A stretch of 30,297 nt of DNA, taken from contig PLXW01000020.1 of NCBI GenBank assembly GCA_003151595.1, forward strand, positions 1-30,297, written 5' to 3'. This stretch comes from Myxococcales bacterium (GTDB taxonomy: Bacteria; Myxococcota; Polyangia; Polyangiales; Polyangiaceae). Both the position numbers and the translations under genes were made by a program. Of this stretch, positions 15,309 to 22,841 are shown piece by piece. Every line of letters starts with the position of its first letter. Positions within the stretch are counted from its first letter, which is position 1. The notes below the pieces were generated by a model. That model was not told where the DNA came from, ran no database searches, and worked only from the letters and a program-made list of their open reading frames with translations.

Positions 15309-15875
15309 CTATTTGCCGCCGGGCGCTTCGTCGAGCGGCTTGCCGAGGACCACGTTCGCCACATCGGCGCCTACGAGCTTCTCATCGCCGGGGTTGTACC
15401 CTTCGCGCACGCGGACGACGTTCCCCTGCTTGTCGATGAGCACCGAGAACGGCGCGCTCTTCTTCGGGTTGTAGATCGCCGCCACGTGCGAGTCCTCGTC
15501 GACCACGACGGGGAACGTGAGCCCGTTCCGGCTGGCGAAGCTCGGCACTTCAGCGACGGTCTCCGGTCCATCCATCGACACCGCGAGGATCACGAACCCG
15601 GCGCTCGCCTGGTCTTCGTACATCTTCTCGAGGTGCGGCATCTCGGCCAGGCACGGCTCGCAGAACGTCGTCCAGAAGTCGATGAGCACCGCTTTCTTCC
15701 CGAGGTAGTCGCTCAGTCGAACCGTCCGCCCCTTCGTATCGCTCGACGCAAAATCGGTCGCCCGCGTCCCCGCCCGCACTGCGCCGGCGCTCGTCGCATC
15801 ACTCGCCGCCGGCGCACCGCTCTGCGCGCACGCCGAACAGAGAAGAAGCGCGAGAACGACGGTGGCGATCCTCAT
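15309..15875 (-). CDS. TlpA/ResA-like thioredoxin-fold protein, exported
   Basis: 188 residues from ATG 15875, which shares one base with the stop of the gene before it (TGATG). A short signal peptide ends LLCSAC; Cys16 may be lipidated although Cys at -3 is unusual. The thioredoxin fold follows: FWTTFCEPC with the active-site pair Cys72 and Cys75, then the insertion typical of the AhpC-TSA/Redoxin family (VSMDGPETV) and the likely cis-Pro142 (SAPFSVLID). Such proteins are membrane-anchored thiol-disulfide reductases, often for cytochrome c maturation or for reducing particular client Cys. Here the likely clients are the barrel proteins of the same operon. Confidence 0.92.
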   Translation of the reverse strand: MRIATVVLALLLCSACAQSGAPAASDATSAGAVRAGTRATDFASSDTKGRTVRLSDYLGKKAVLIDFWTTFCEPCLAEMPHLEKMYEDQASAGFVILAVSMDGPETVAEVPSFASRNGLTFPVVVDEDSHVAAIYNPKKSAPFSVLIDKQGNVVRVREGYNPGDEKLVGADVANVVLGKPLDEAPGGK

Positions 15876-16585
15876 CAGTACTTCGTCGGCGGATTCGCGT
15901 TCACCCAGTCGAGCCACACCTTCGCCGAGTCGGGCGAATCCTCGCCGACGCCGGCCTGCAAGATCTCCATCGAGCGCGCGTCGATGTCGGCGTTGAACGG
16001 CACGGCCGCGGCGTTGAAGAACGCTCCCAGATCGTACGCTTCGGGATCGAGCACCACGGCGAACCCTTGATGGTACTTGGCGACCCAATCGTTCAGGTCC
16101 GCCGGCGTCGCGCCGGTGCTCGGGGTGAACCCTTCCACGAGCGTCTGCAGATACACGACGCCGGGATACGTCGTCGCCGACGACTTCAACGCCGTCACGA
16201 GCGCCGAGGTCTCGTCGTTACAAGGTCCGCACCACTCGGCCGCGGCGATGATGTGGAGCACTTTGTATTTCGTCCCCGTCGGGTCGTAGTAGTCCGCGAG
16301 CGAGACCGTCTGCATGGCCTTCGACGAGTCGCCGTCGGGGTAGCCGAGGAACTTGTAGTTCTGCATGACGTCGCCGTGGTGGTTGGCGTTCGGCGCGTTG
16401 CTCGCGTCGAGCCCGCGCGCCCCGATGCCGATGCCCGCCGACGGATACGGAATCCCCTGAGGGTTCGTCCCTTGCGGCGTCCCGTCGATGCCGCCGCCGG
16501 TGGCGCCTTGCTTCGAGGAGCATCCAGGCAGCACGGCGACGACGGAGAGTGCGAGCGAGGCGACTGTGAGCGCGAAAAAACGCAT
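15875..16585 (-). CDS. Thioredoxin-fold lipoprotein with WCGPC active site
   Basis: 236 residues from ATG 16585, with a GAGG site upstream. Signal peptide and lipobox LPGC (Cys22). A low-complexity Gly/Pro stretch (25-65) precedes a thioredoxin-like domain with AEWCGPC (Cys119 and Cys122), the canonical thioredoxin motif, and a C-terminal 'KVWLDWVNANPP' helix. First gene of the four-gene operon, translationally linked to the TlpA-like protein. Two different thioredoxin-fold proteins in series fit an electron relay or a disulfide-exchange pair outside the cytoplasmic membrane. Confidence 0.9.
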   Translation of the reverse strand: MRFFALTVASLALSVVAVLPGCSSKQGATGGGIDGTPQGTNPQGIPYPSAGIGIGARGLDASNAPNANHHGDVMQNYKFLGYPDGDSSKAMQTVSLADYYDPTGTKYKVLHIIAAAEWCGPCNDETSALVTALKSSATTYPGVVYLQTLVEGFTPSTGATPADLNDWVAKYHQGFAVVLDPEAYDLGAFFNAAAVPFNADIDARSMEILQAGVGEDSPDSAKVWLDWVNANPPTKY

Positions 16586-16672
16586 GAGATCCACACCTCG
16601 GTTCGATGTGCTAACTGATCTTGGTTCTATCCCCTGGCGGCTCGCGGTCAAGAACGCGCGCCGAATCGAGCG

Positions 16673-17755
16673 ATGGCAGACCCGCGCGACCCGCATTTTC
16701 GCCTGCGAATCCCAAGGCTCGCGGCAGCGGCGGTGAACGCGCTCGCGGCAGCGGCGATCAGCGCGCTCGCGTTCGCGCTCCTCGCGCCTGCGGGGTGCTC
16801 GAAGTCGGCCGCTTCGTGCGTCACGGCGCAGTGCAACCAGGGAAACATCTGCATCGCCACGGCCGACGAGCAAGCGAGCGGCGACAAGGAGTGCCGCTTC
16901 CCGTGCGCCACGCACACCGACTGCCCGTTCAACTACCACTGCGACGCCAACGCCGGAGGCTCGTCCCCCTTCTGCGTGATCAACACCGTCACCTTCACGC
17001 AGAAGGCCGGCCAGTTCGGCGCGGCGTGCAAGCCGACCGGCGGCCTCGCCAGCAACCCCGACTGCGACGCGGTCGACGGCTTCTGGTGCAACGGCGCCTC
17101 GCGCACCGACGCGAACGCGTACTGCACGCTCTTCGGTTGCACCGCCGACACCGAATGCGGGCTCGGTTACTACTGCGGCCTCGTCAACAAGTACCCGAAC
17201 GTCTCCTCCTCGAAGCTGCAAGACGGCGAGACGTGGCCCGCGTGCTTGCCGCGCGACTACTGCGCGCCATGCAAGAGCGACATCGACTGCGGTCCGGCCA
17301 ACGGCGCTCCTCAGCACTGCGTCGCCGGCACCGACAATGCGACGTACTGCGCGCCCGAGTGCAGCTCGAACACGCAGTGCCATCTCGACGCGCAGTGCCT
17401 CCCGTACAGCAACTTCAACGCCTGCACTCCGCGCGCGGGTCTCTGCAAAGGCGACGGCGGCCTGTGCAGCCCGTGCCGCTCCGACGCCGACTGCACCAAC
17501 GGCTACTGCGTCGGCGCATACAACTCGCCAGAGAAATTCTGCTCGGTGGAGTCCGGCGTGGCGTGCAGCATCTCGTCGACGAACACGCTCGTCGCCCAGT
17601 GCCCCACGACGTCAGCGGCCACGAAAGAGATCACCTGCTCGCTCGCCGAGTTCGACCCCGACATGCCGGCGAGTCAGTGCATCGGCTCGGTGGTCGACGG
17701 CACCGACGACCAAGGCAAGCCGGCATACGTGCCGGGCTGCTGGACGCACCGCTGA
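16673..17755 (+). CDS. Lipoprotein with five Dickkopf-like Cys repeats
   Basis: 360 residues. An N-terminal arginine-rich stretch is followed by a long Ala-rich hydrophobic segment and lipobox PAGC (Cys42). The mature protein has repeated modules of the form 'D-x-[DE]-C ... YxC': THTDCPFNYHC, TADTECGLGYYC, SDIDC, SNTQCHLDAQC and SDADCTNGYC, as in the Dickkopf N-terminal Cys-rich family that myxobacteria use in many secreted proteins. Likely on the cell surface, function unknown. It is divergent from the redox/outer-membrane operon with only 87 bases between starts, so the two may share control. It is convergent with the DUF420 gene 10 bases away. Confidence 0.88.
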   Translation: MADPRDPHFRLRIPRLAAAAVNALAAAAISALAFALLAPAGCSKSAASCVTAQCNQGNICIATADEQASGDKECRFPCATHTDCPFNYHCDANAGGSSPFCVINTVTFTQKAGQFGAACKPTGGLASNPDCDAVDGFWCNGASRTDANAYCTLFGCTADTECGLGYYCGLVNKYPNVSSSKLQDGETWPACLPRDYCAPCKSDIDCGPANGAPQHCVAGTDNATYCAPECSSNTQCHLDAQCLPYSNFNACTPRAGLCKGDGGLCSPCRSDADCTNGYCVGAYNSPEKFCSVESGVACSISSTNTLVAQCPTTSAATKEITCSLAEFDPDMPASQCIGSVVDGTDDQGKPAYVPGCWTHR

Positions 17756-17764
17756 AGCGCGCGC

Positions 17765-18196
17765 TCAGACCGGGACTTGGTAAAGCATCACGTACACGAC
17801 GACGCCGGTCACCGAGACGTAGAGCCAGATCGGGAACGTCACCCGCGCGACCTTCCGGTGCTTCTCGAAGCGCGCCTTCCACGCCAGCCACAGCGCCGTG
17901 AGCACGAGCGGTACGACGGTGATGGCCAGGATCATGTGCGTGATGAGGACCGTCAGGTAGATGACGTGAACCGCGCCGTGATGCGGATCGGCGTGCGTGC
18001 CGGTGAGGGCGACGCGCGTGAGATACGACGCCAGGAAGATCGACGACGTGACGAACGCCGTGAGCATGAAGCGGCGGTGAATCATCGGCCGCTTGTTGGC
18101 GATGGCGATGCGACCGCACACGAGCAGGATGGCGCTCGTGCCGTTGAGGATGGCGTTCAGGAGGGCGAGGTGCTCGCCGATTTCAACGGTGGTCAT
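17765..18196 (-). CDS. DUF420 family membrane protein (CtaM/YozB-like)
   Basis: 143 residues from ATG 18196, overlapping the gene before it by four bases (ATGA). Four membrane helices: about 10-30, 42-64, 78-100 and 118-140. Conserved His residues lie in EHLALLNAILN (His8), KRPMIHRRFM (His40), and the HADPHHGAVHVIY and THMILA segments, the pattern of the DUF420 family. Firmicute CtaM, of this family, is needed for making active heme-copper oxidase, so a role in heme or oxidase assembly is plausible. No oxidase gene is present in the window. Last gene of a three-gene operon. Confidence 0.9.
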   Translation of the reverse strand: MTTVEIGEHLALLNAILNGTSAILLVCGRIAIANKRPMIHRRFMLTAFVTSSIFLASYLTRVALTGTHADPHHGAVHVIYLTVLITHMILAITVVPLVLTALWLAWKARFEKHRKVARVTFPIWLYVSVTGVVVYVMLYQVPV

Positions 18197-19269
18197 CGGG
18201 TGCTCGGAGGGATGGAAGCGCGCGGTGGTGATGCCGAGAGCGCGGCCCACAGGAGCCGCTGATCGAACGCCGCGCAGAAGGCCCACATGGCCGCGGCGAC
18301 GATGGCGATCGCGCGGAGGGGTACATCGAAGGCGCCGCGCGACACAAGAGCGAGCGCGAACGCCGACGTGATGGCGGCCGGCTGCGCGCGAAGAAGGAGC
18401 GCCGCGGCGGCGAGAAAGATCGCCGACGCCGACAGGAACGACTGCGCCGCGCTGAGCGCATACGGCGCGGGAAGAGCCGACGACTCGGCGAGCGCCGCGT
18501 GCAACGCCGACGCCCACGCCGGCGCATCGACGTGCGCGCCCGACGCCGCCCCCCACGTCACCGCGAACGCCAGGACGGCCGCGACCGACGAGCACACGAG
18601 CCCGAGCTTCCCGCGCGATCCGATCCACGCCGCCACCACCGCCTGCGCCACCGCCTCGATGACGACGCCGAGCGTGACCGCGATGCGGCTCACCGATCCC
18701 AGCCCCGCGCTCCCCCGCTCACCCGCCACGCGCGCGATCTCCCACGCGCCGATGCGCACCAGCGCCGCCAGCGTGAACACCGAGATCGCGATCGCCAGCG
18801 CGCGCGTGTGCGCCCCGTGCATCGCGCGCCACGCCGACGTCGACGCCACGGAGCTGGCCACGATCGCGATCCCGATCGCGAGCTGCCAAGGAAACGGCGC
18901 GTCGCGAAGCACGCGCGCGCGCGTGATGGCCACGACGAGCAACACGATCACGAGCGGCGCCCCCGAGATCACCAGCGCGCCCGACACCGACTCCGCGCGT
19001 CGCGTGAACACGAGCTCGGTCGTGCTCGACAGGATCGCGCCCGTCGCCAGGATCGCCATCGCGTACGAGAACACCGCCGCCGCGTGCTCGCACCACTCGA
19101 CCGCCGCGTCCGAGGCGTACCCCTGCATCCCCGGCGCGACGATCACGCCGAGCACCGTCGCCACGAGCGCGCTCACGCCCGTCGTGCGAATCAGCCAGCC
19201 GAGGTTCCGCGTGCGCGCAGCCTCTCCGAACCCAGCGTCGTCGTCGTGATCGGTCGAAGCAGAGGTCAC
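18193..19269 (-). CDS. Multi-spanning membrane protein of unknown family
   Basis: 358 residues from GTG 19269, overlapping the TonB-like gene by GTGA and the DUF420 gene by ATGA. After a charged cytoplasmic N-terminus (1-23) there are about ten hydrophobic segments, for example 27-47, 64-82, 98-115, 127-146, 156-175, 192-215, 222-240 and three more between 270 and 336. It is very Ala-rich. A Cys/His pair (WCEHAA) lies near the second helix. I recognise no transporter signature. Being locked between TonB-like and DUF420 proteins suggests an inner-membrane complex, which is inference. Confidence 0.85.
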   Translation of the reverse strand: MTSASTDHDDDAGFGEAARTRNLGWLIRTTGVSALVATVLGVIVAPGMQGYASDAAVEWCEHAAAVFSYAMAILATGAILSSTTELVFTRRAESVSGALVISGAPLVIVLLVVAITRARVLRDAPFPWQLAIGIAIVASSVASTSAWRAMHGAHTRALAIAISVFTLAALVRIGAWEIARVAGERGSAGLGSVSRIAVTLGVVIEAVAQAVVAAWIGSRGKLGLVCSSVAAVLAFAVTWGAASGAHVDAPAWASALHAALAESSALPAPYALSAAQSFLSASAIFLAAAALLLRAQPAAITSAFALALVSRGAFDVPLRAIAIVAAAMWAFCAAFDQRLLWAALSASPPRASIPPSTR

Positions 19270-20987
19270 AGCGCGGCCACGAAATCTCGTTTCGGCGTCA
19301 GCATCAACATTCCCTCACGCGATTCGTTCGTGTTCCCCGGCACGCCGCGCTCTTGCGTCGGCGCGGGAGGCGAGCCGGGCGGCGCTTGCGGATCGGGGAT
19401 CCCCTTGGGCGGGACGTTGAGCAGGAAGGGGCGCGCGTTCATCGTCGAGCAGGCAAACACTTCGTCGCGGTGGAACTCCCAGTGCAAGTACACGTTCCCG
19501 TCGGCCGAGACGATCGCCGTCGGCGCCGGTCCGAACGGAGAGGCGCGCTGCACCGAGTCGAGCGCCGCGATGTCGAACGCGGTGATGCCGCTCGTGTGCA
19601 CCACCCCCATCTTGTGCACGTGCCCATCCTTGGAGAGGACGATCTCGAGCGACGTGAAGATGTGCTGATCGTTCATGGGGTGCGTCGCCGGCAGGTTGTC
19701 GAGCGAGCCCAGGAAGCTGTCGGCGAAGATCGGGTGAATGCGGTTGTGCATCGCGTTCAGGTACGACGCGAACGGCACCTGCGCGGTGTTGAGCGCCGTC
19801 TGGTTCCCCGGCTTCACGCTCGACACGTAGTTCTCGATCGCGCTCCGCCACCGCTCGAAGCTCGACGCGATCCACGACCCGCGATGCTCGCTGCGCCGAC
19901 GCTCGCCGTCCGCCTCGCGCTCCTTGCGGAACTGATCGGCCCCCACCGCGGCGATGACGCCCTGCTGCGACAAGTTCAGGTTCACTTGCCCCGGCCCTGG
20001 CTTCCCGCCGAGCCCAAGCCACGCCACCGACGCCGGCGGCGTCTGCGGTCGCGCGTTCTCGTTGCCCGGCCCCTGCTCCTGCGCGACGGCGCCGGCGTTC
20101 GGGCGAATCGGATTGAACGTCCAGTTCCCTTCGGCGCTGTTCGTCACCTCGGGTGACTGCTGCCCTTGCGATCCGGGCGCGAGCGGCGACACCGGCGCCG
20201 GCGCGTTCATCGCCTGCTTGCCGTCGCCGCCCACCGCGGGCACCGCTTCGGTCTTCGGCCCCGTGACCGCGACGGCCGCGGGGGTCTTCGGCATCGGATC
20301 CTTCTGAACTTCGAACTCGGTCCCCTTCTCGCCGGGCGCGCGCGTCTTGTCGCCCGCGTGATCCTCGGCCTCGCCGATCTTGGTCCGCTCGCTGTCGCCC
20401 GTGTTGTCCTTCGGCCCTGCGTGATTGCCGCCGGGCGTCGGATCCGGATCGTCGCGATCGTGCGACGTCAGCTGCGCCGCGGTCTCTTGCTCGACCTTGT
20501 TCGCGTTGTCGGCGATGAAGTGCGCGTTCGGGTTGTCCTTCTGATTCGGATCGGCGTGCTGCTTCACCGCGATGCGATGGTCCGCTTGCGGCGGCGGCGG
20601 CGGGAGCGGCTTGGCCTTCTCGTCGGCGACGATGATCGTCTTCTTCTCTTCCTTCTTCGGCTCGAGCTTCTTCTCGTCCTTCTTGGCGAGCTCCGGCGGC
20701 TTCGGCTGCTTCTTGTCCTTCTCCGGCGGCTTCGGCTTCGGCGGCGGAGGGGGCGGCGGCGGAGGCGTGGGCTCGACGTCGACCTTCTTCGACGAGTCGA
20801 GCAGAGCCACGTCGAACGTCTGCTCTTCCATGCGCACGCGATCGCGAACGTCGGACGCGAGGTGATGCAGGTACTGGTGATCGTCGTGAACGGTCGCCAC
20901 CTCGTTCGCGCCGCCACCGAAGATGAAGTGCACGCAGATCGCCGCGCAGATCCAAAGGATCAGCGGGGTACTGGTGGAGCGCTTCAT
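19266..20987 (-). CDS. Large TonB-like protein
   Basis: 573 residues from ATG 20987. One N-terminal membrane anchor (about 7-25, TPLILWICAAICVHFIFGG), then an extended periplasmic region: a run of nine prolines with Lys/Pro/Glu repeats (73-115), further disordered Pro/Gly/Asp sequence to about 370, and a C-terminal domain at about 405-508 of TonB type (LEIVLSKDGHVHKMGVV, then ASPFGPAP and VYLHWEFHRD). A Pro-rich tail follows. The layout is that of energy-transducing TonB proteins but at twice the usual length and with no ExbB/ExbD genes beside it. It could feed outer-membrane transporters or work as a structural link across the periplasm. The ribosome binding site is weak. Confidence 0.85.
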   Translation of the reverse strand: MKRSTSTPLILWICAAICVHFIFGGGANEVATVHDDHQYLHHLASDVRDRVRMEEQTFDVALLDSSKKVDVEPTPPPPPPPPPKPKPPEKDKKQPKPPELAKKDEKKLEPKKEEKKTIIVADEKAKPLPPPPPQADHRIAVKQHADPNQKDNPNAHFIADNANKVEQETAAQLTSHDRDDPDPTPGGNHAGPKDNTGDSERTKIGEAEDHAGDKTRAPGEKGTEFEVQKDPMPKTPAAVAVTGPKTEAVPAVGGDGKQAMNAPAPVSPLAPGSQGQQSPEVTNSAEGNWTFNPIRPNAGAVAQEQGPGNENARPQTPPASVAWLGLGGKPGPGQVNLNLSQQGVIAAVGADQFRKEREADGERRRSEHRGSWIASSFERWRSAIENYVSSVKPGNQTALNTAQVPFASYLNAMHNRIHPIFADSFLGSLDNLPATHPMNDQHIFTSLEIVLSKDGHVHKMGVVHTSGITAFDIAALDSVQRASPFGPAPTAIVSADGNVYLHWEFHRDEVFACSTMNARPFLLNVPPKGIPDPQAPPGSPPAPTQERGVPGNTNESREGMLMLTPKRDFVAAL

Positions 20988-21164
20988 GGGAGTGCGGGGG
21001 TCGATCGGGTTCTGTACAAACCTATGGCGGACCCGGAGTGAAGGTTAGCACTTGCAATGCCCGCGAGGCCACGTACGGAGGTGCGACCCTCGACGCGCGA
21101 ACCCGCGCATTTTTCCGGTCGTTCCGCGCTCCTCGTCCCGCTCGGTGAGGCGTGCAGTCTCGCC

Positions 21165-21842
21165 TCAGTGGAGCGCTGCTTCGAGCGCGGCCGTGTCAAA
21201 ACGGATCAGCGCCTCGTACGAGTCGGTCTGCGCCGTGCCGCCGGTCGAGTCGAGCGTGACGCTCGGAGCGCCGGCGGTCGCATCGTGCGCGATCGCGAGA
21301 CGGTAGCGCTCGGCGTAGTACGCCATGCCGACATCGGTCGTGGCGAACGCGCGCGTCTTCCATTTCGCCACGCGCGCGTCGGTCTCCTGATCGAGCGCAT
21401 CGAGCGAGGCGTCGAGCGTCGCCGCGCGCGCGCGGAAGGCGTTCGCGTGCGAGGCGTCCGTGCGCGCCATGTCCTCGGCGATCGCCGTCGCGATCAGGCG
21501 CGCGCGCTGCGGATCGAGCCACACGTGGCTGTCGATCGCCCCGTCGTTGCCCGCGATCGTCGGCACGCGATCGCCCACCTTGAGCACGCGCACCTTCGGC
21601 GGTTCGAGCGGCTCCATCCACGCATCGAGCCCCAGCCCCACGAGGACGACGAGCCGCGCGTCCTCCATGCGCGGCGCGCTCGGCTCCACCAGCACGACGT
21701 CGGCGTCCGGCCCGGCGATGCGACGCACGAGGTCGTAGATCGGGAAGATCGACACGGCGACCTTCGCCCGCCCCGATGTGCGATGGCACGCCACGAGCGA
21801 AGCGAACGACAGCGCAAGAACCGCGACCACGAGCTTCCGCAC
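21165..21842 (-). CDS. Shortened ZnuA-like (metal ABC transporter substrate-binding) lipoprotein
   Basis: 225 residues from GTG 21842, supported by AGGG 8 bases upstream. Lipobox LVAC (Cys19). Family features present: AVSIFPIYDLVRRIAG at the start, VGLGLDAWMEPL, and DSHVWLDPQRARLIATAIA with the central metal His. Family features missing: the early PHxFEPTP loop carrying the first metal His, the next His (here TTDVGMAYYAERY where the family has HDAFGYF), and about 60 residues before the end. Members are normally near 300 residues. Two of three His ligands are therefore absent, so it may not bind zinc or manganese in the usual way. No permease or ATPase gene is nearby. It lies upstream of the TonB-like gene on the same strand. 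Confidence 0.8.
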   Translation of the reverse strand: MRKLVVAVLALSFASLVACHRTSGRAKVAVSIFPIYDLVRRIAGPDADVVLVEPSAPRMEDARLVVLVGLGLDAWMEPLEPPKVRVLKVGDRVPTIAGNDGAIDSHVWLDPQRARLIATAIAEDMARTDASHANAFRARAATLDASLDALDQETDARVAKWKTRAFATTDVGMAYYAERYRLAIAHDATAGAPSVTLDSTGGTAQTDSYEALIRFDTAALEAALH

Positions 21843-21952
21843 GGCGCGGACCCTAGCACCGCTTCGCGCGAAAAATTGTGTGTGGTGGTGGTCGGGAGAT
21901 CCAGCGTAGATGCCAAATGGCAGCAATCGATGGGCCAGCGGCTCAGCGCAAA

Positions 21953-22059
21953 CCCTCACCCCCCCGCCCCCTCTCCCGCGAGGGGAGAGGGGGAGCAAGC
22001 CACGATTCTCCTCGGATTCCTCCCCTCTCCCCTCGCGGGAGAGGGGCCGGGGGTGAGGG
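21953..22059. repeat. Dispersed palindromic intergenic repeat, copy 2
   Basis: Arms CCCTCACCCCCCCGCCCC and GGGGCCGGGGGTGAGGG with inner CTCTCCCGCGAGGGGAGAG hairpins match copy 1 at 2904-3003, while the central 25-30 bases differ. It lies between the divergent starts of the ZnuA-like gene and the zinc-ribbon gene. Confidence 0.9.
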
Positions 22060-22101
22060 TTCGTGTTGGCCCTCCGCGTGCACTAGAGGAAGCCGTCCTC
22101 G

Positions 22102-22800
22102 ATGCAGTCCTCGTCCGGCGTGCCCAGCAAGCGTTCCTCTTCGGTCCCGCCGCGACCTCCGTCCGTCCCGCCGCGTCCGTCGTCACCGCCGGCCGAAGGG
22201 GCGCGCGTGGTCACGCTCCCCGATCACGTGCGGGCGCTGGAGATCGCCGACGGCGCCCGTGACGCGATGCTCGCGTTGCTTCGCGGCATCGGCGACGGCT
22301 GGGGCAAGCGCGAGGTCGCCGCGTGGTTGGCGCTTCCGTACGCGGAGCTCACCGCGTTCGCGCACATCGACGGCGACGACTACGAGATCGACGACTCGTC
22401 GACGTTCCGCCGGTTGCCTACGAAGGTCGCCCCCACGCGCCTCGAAGAGGTGCTCCGCGCGGCGAAAGAAGAGACGCTCGCCACGCTGATCCTCGCCGCG
22501 CCCCCCGGGAGCGACGTCCGCTTCACCACGCGCGCCATCGCCGCCGGCCACGTCATTCGCACGCGCGACGCCACCGGGCGCGGCGGCTGGACTCCGGTCG
22601 ACGCCCCGGGAATGCTGCTGGTCGATCGCATCCTCTCGCTCGCCAGCGCCGACTACTTGATGCGCCCGGCCGACTACCTGGGCCGCCTGAGCGTGTGCGG
22701 CATCTGCCAGGCGGTCTCCTTCGACGCGCAGGTCCGCGAGCGCGGTCACTGCCCGAAGCACCGCCGATCCAGCGGGAAAATCCCTGTTTCACGCAGGTGA
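22102..22800 (+). CDS. Unrecognised protein with a C-terminal zinc-ribbon-like motif
   Basis: 232 residues, ATG 22102 with GAGGA at about 11 bases. The N-terminal 35 residues are Ser/Pro/Arg-rich and look disordered. Residues 38-190 are mixed helical sequence with no family I can name. At the end CGIC, 14 residues, then CPKH (Cys199, Cys202, Cys217, His220) forms a CxxC...CxxH site that would bind zinc. No signal peptide, so cytoplasmic. It precedes astA by 41 bases on the same strand and may be co-transcribed with it. A regulatory or nucleic-acid-binding role is possible but unproven. Confidence 0.75.
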   Translation: MQSSSGVPSKRSSSVPPRPPSVPPRPSSPPAEGARVVTLPDHVRALEIADGARDAMLALLRGIGDGWGKREVAAWLALPYAELTAFAHIDGDDYEIDDSSTFRRLPTKVAPTRLEEVLRAAKEETLATLILAAPPGSDVRFTTRAIAAGHVIRTRDATGRGGWTPVDAPGMLLVDRILSLASADYLMRPADYLGRLSVCGICQAVSFDAQVRERGHCPKHRRSSGKIPVSRR

Positions 22801-22816
22801 GCGCGTCGAAAACGCG

Positions 22817-22837
22817 GCCGTGGTAAATCACCGCGGC
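22817..22837 (+). promoter_or_regulatory. Hairpin where the astA ribosome binding site should be
   Basis: GCCGTGGT-aaatc-ACCGCGGC forms an 8-base stem (one G-T pair) that ends four bases before the astA ATG. No Shine-Dalgarno sequence is seen between the upstream stop and the ATG, so the hairpin may affect translation. Confidence 0.35.
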
Positions 22838-22841
22838 TCCC

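Noticed and set aside
21146..21167. Terminator at the end of the ZnuA-like gene
   Set aside because: TGAGGCG/CGCCTCA forms only a 7-base stem that includes the stop codon and has no U tract.
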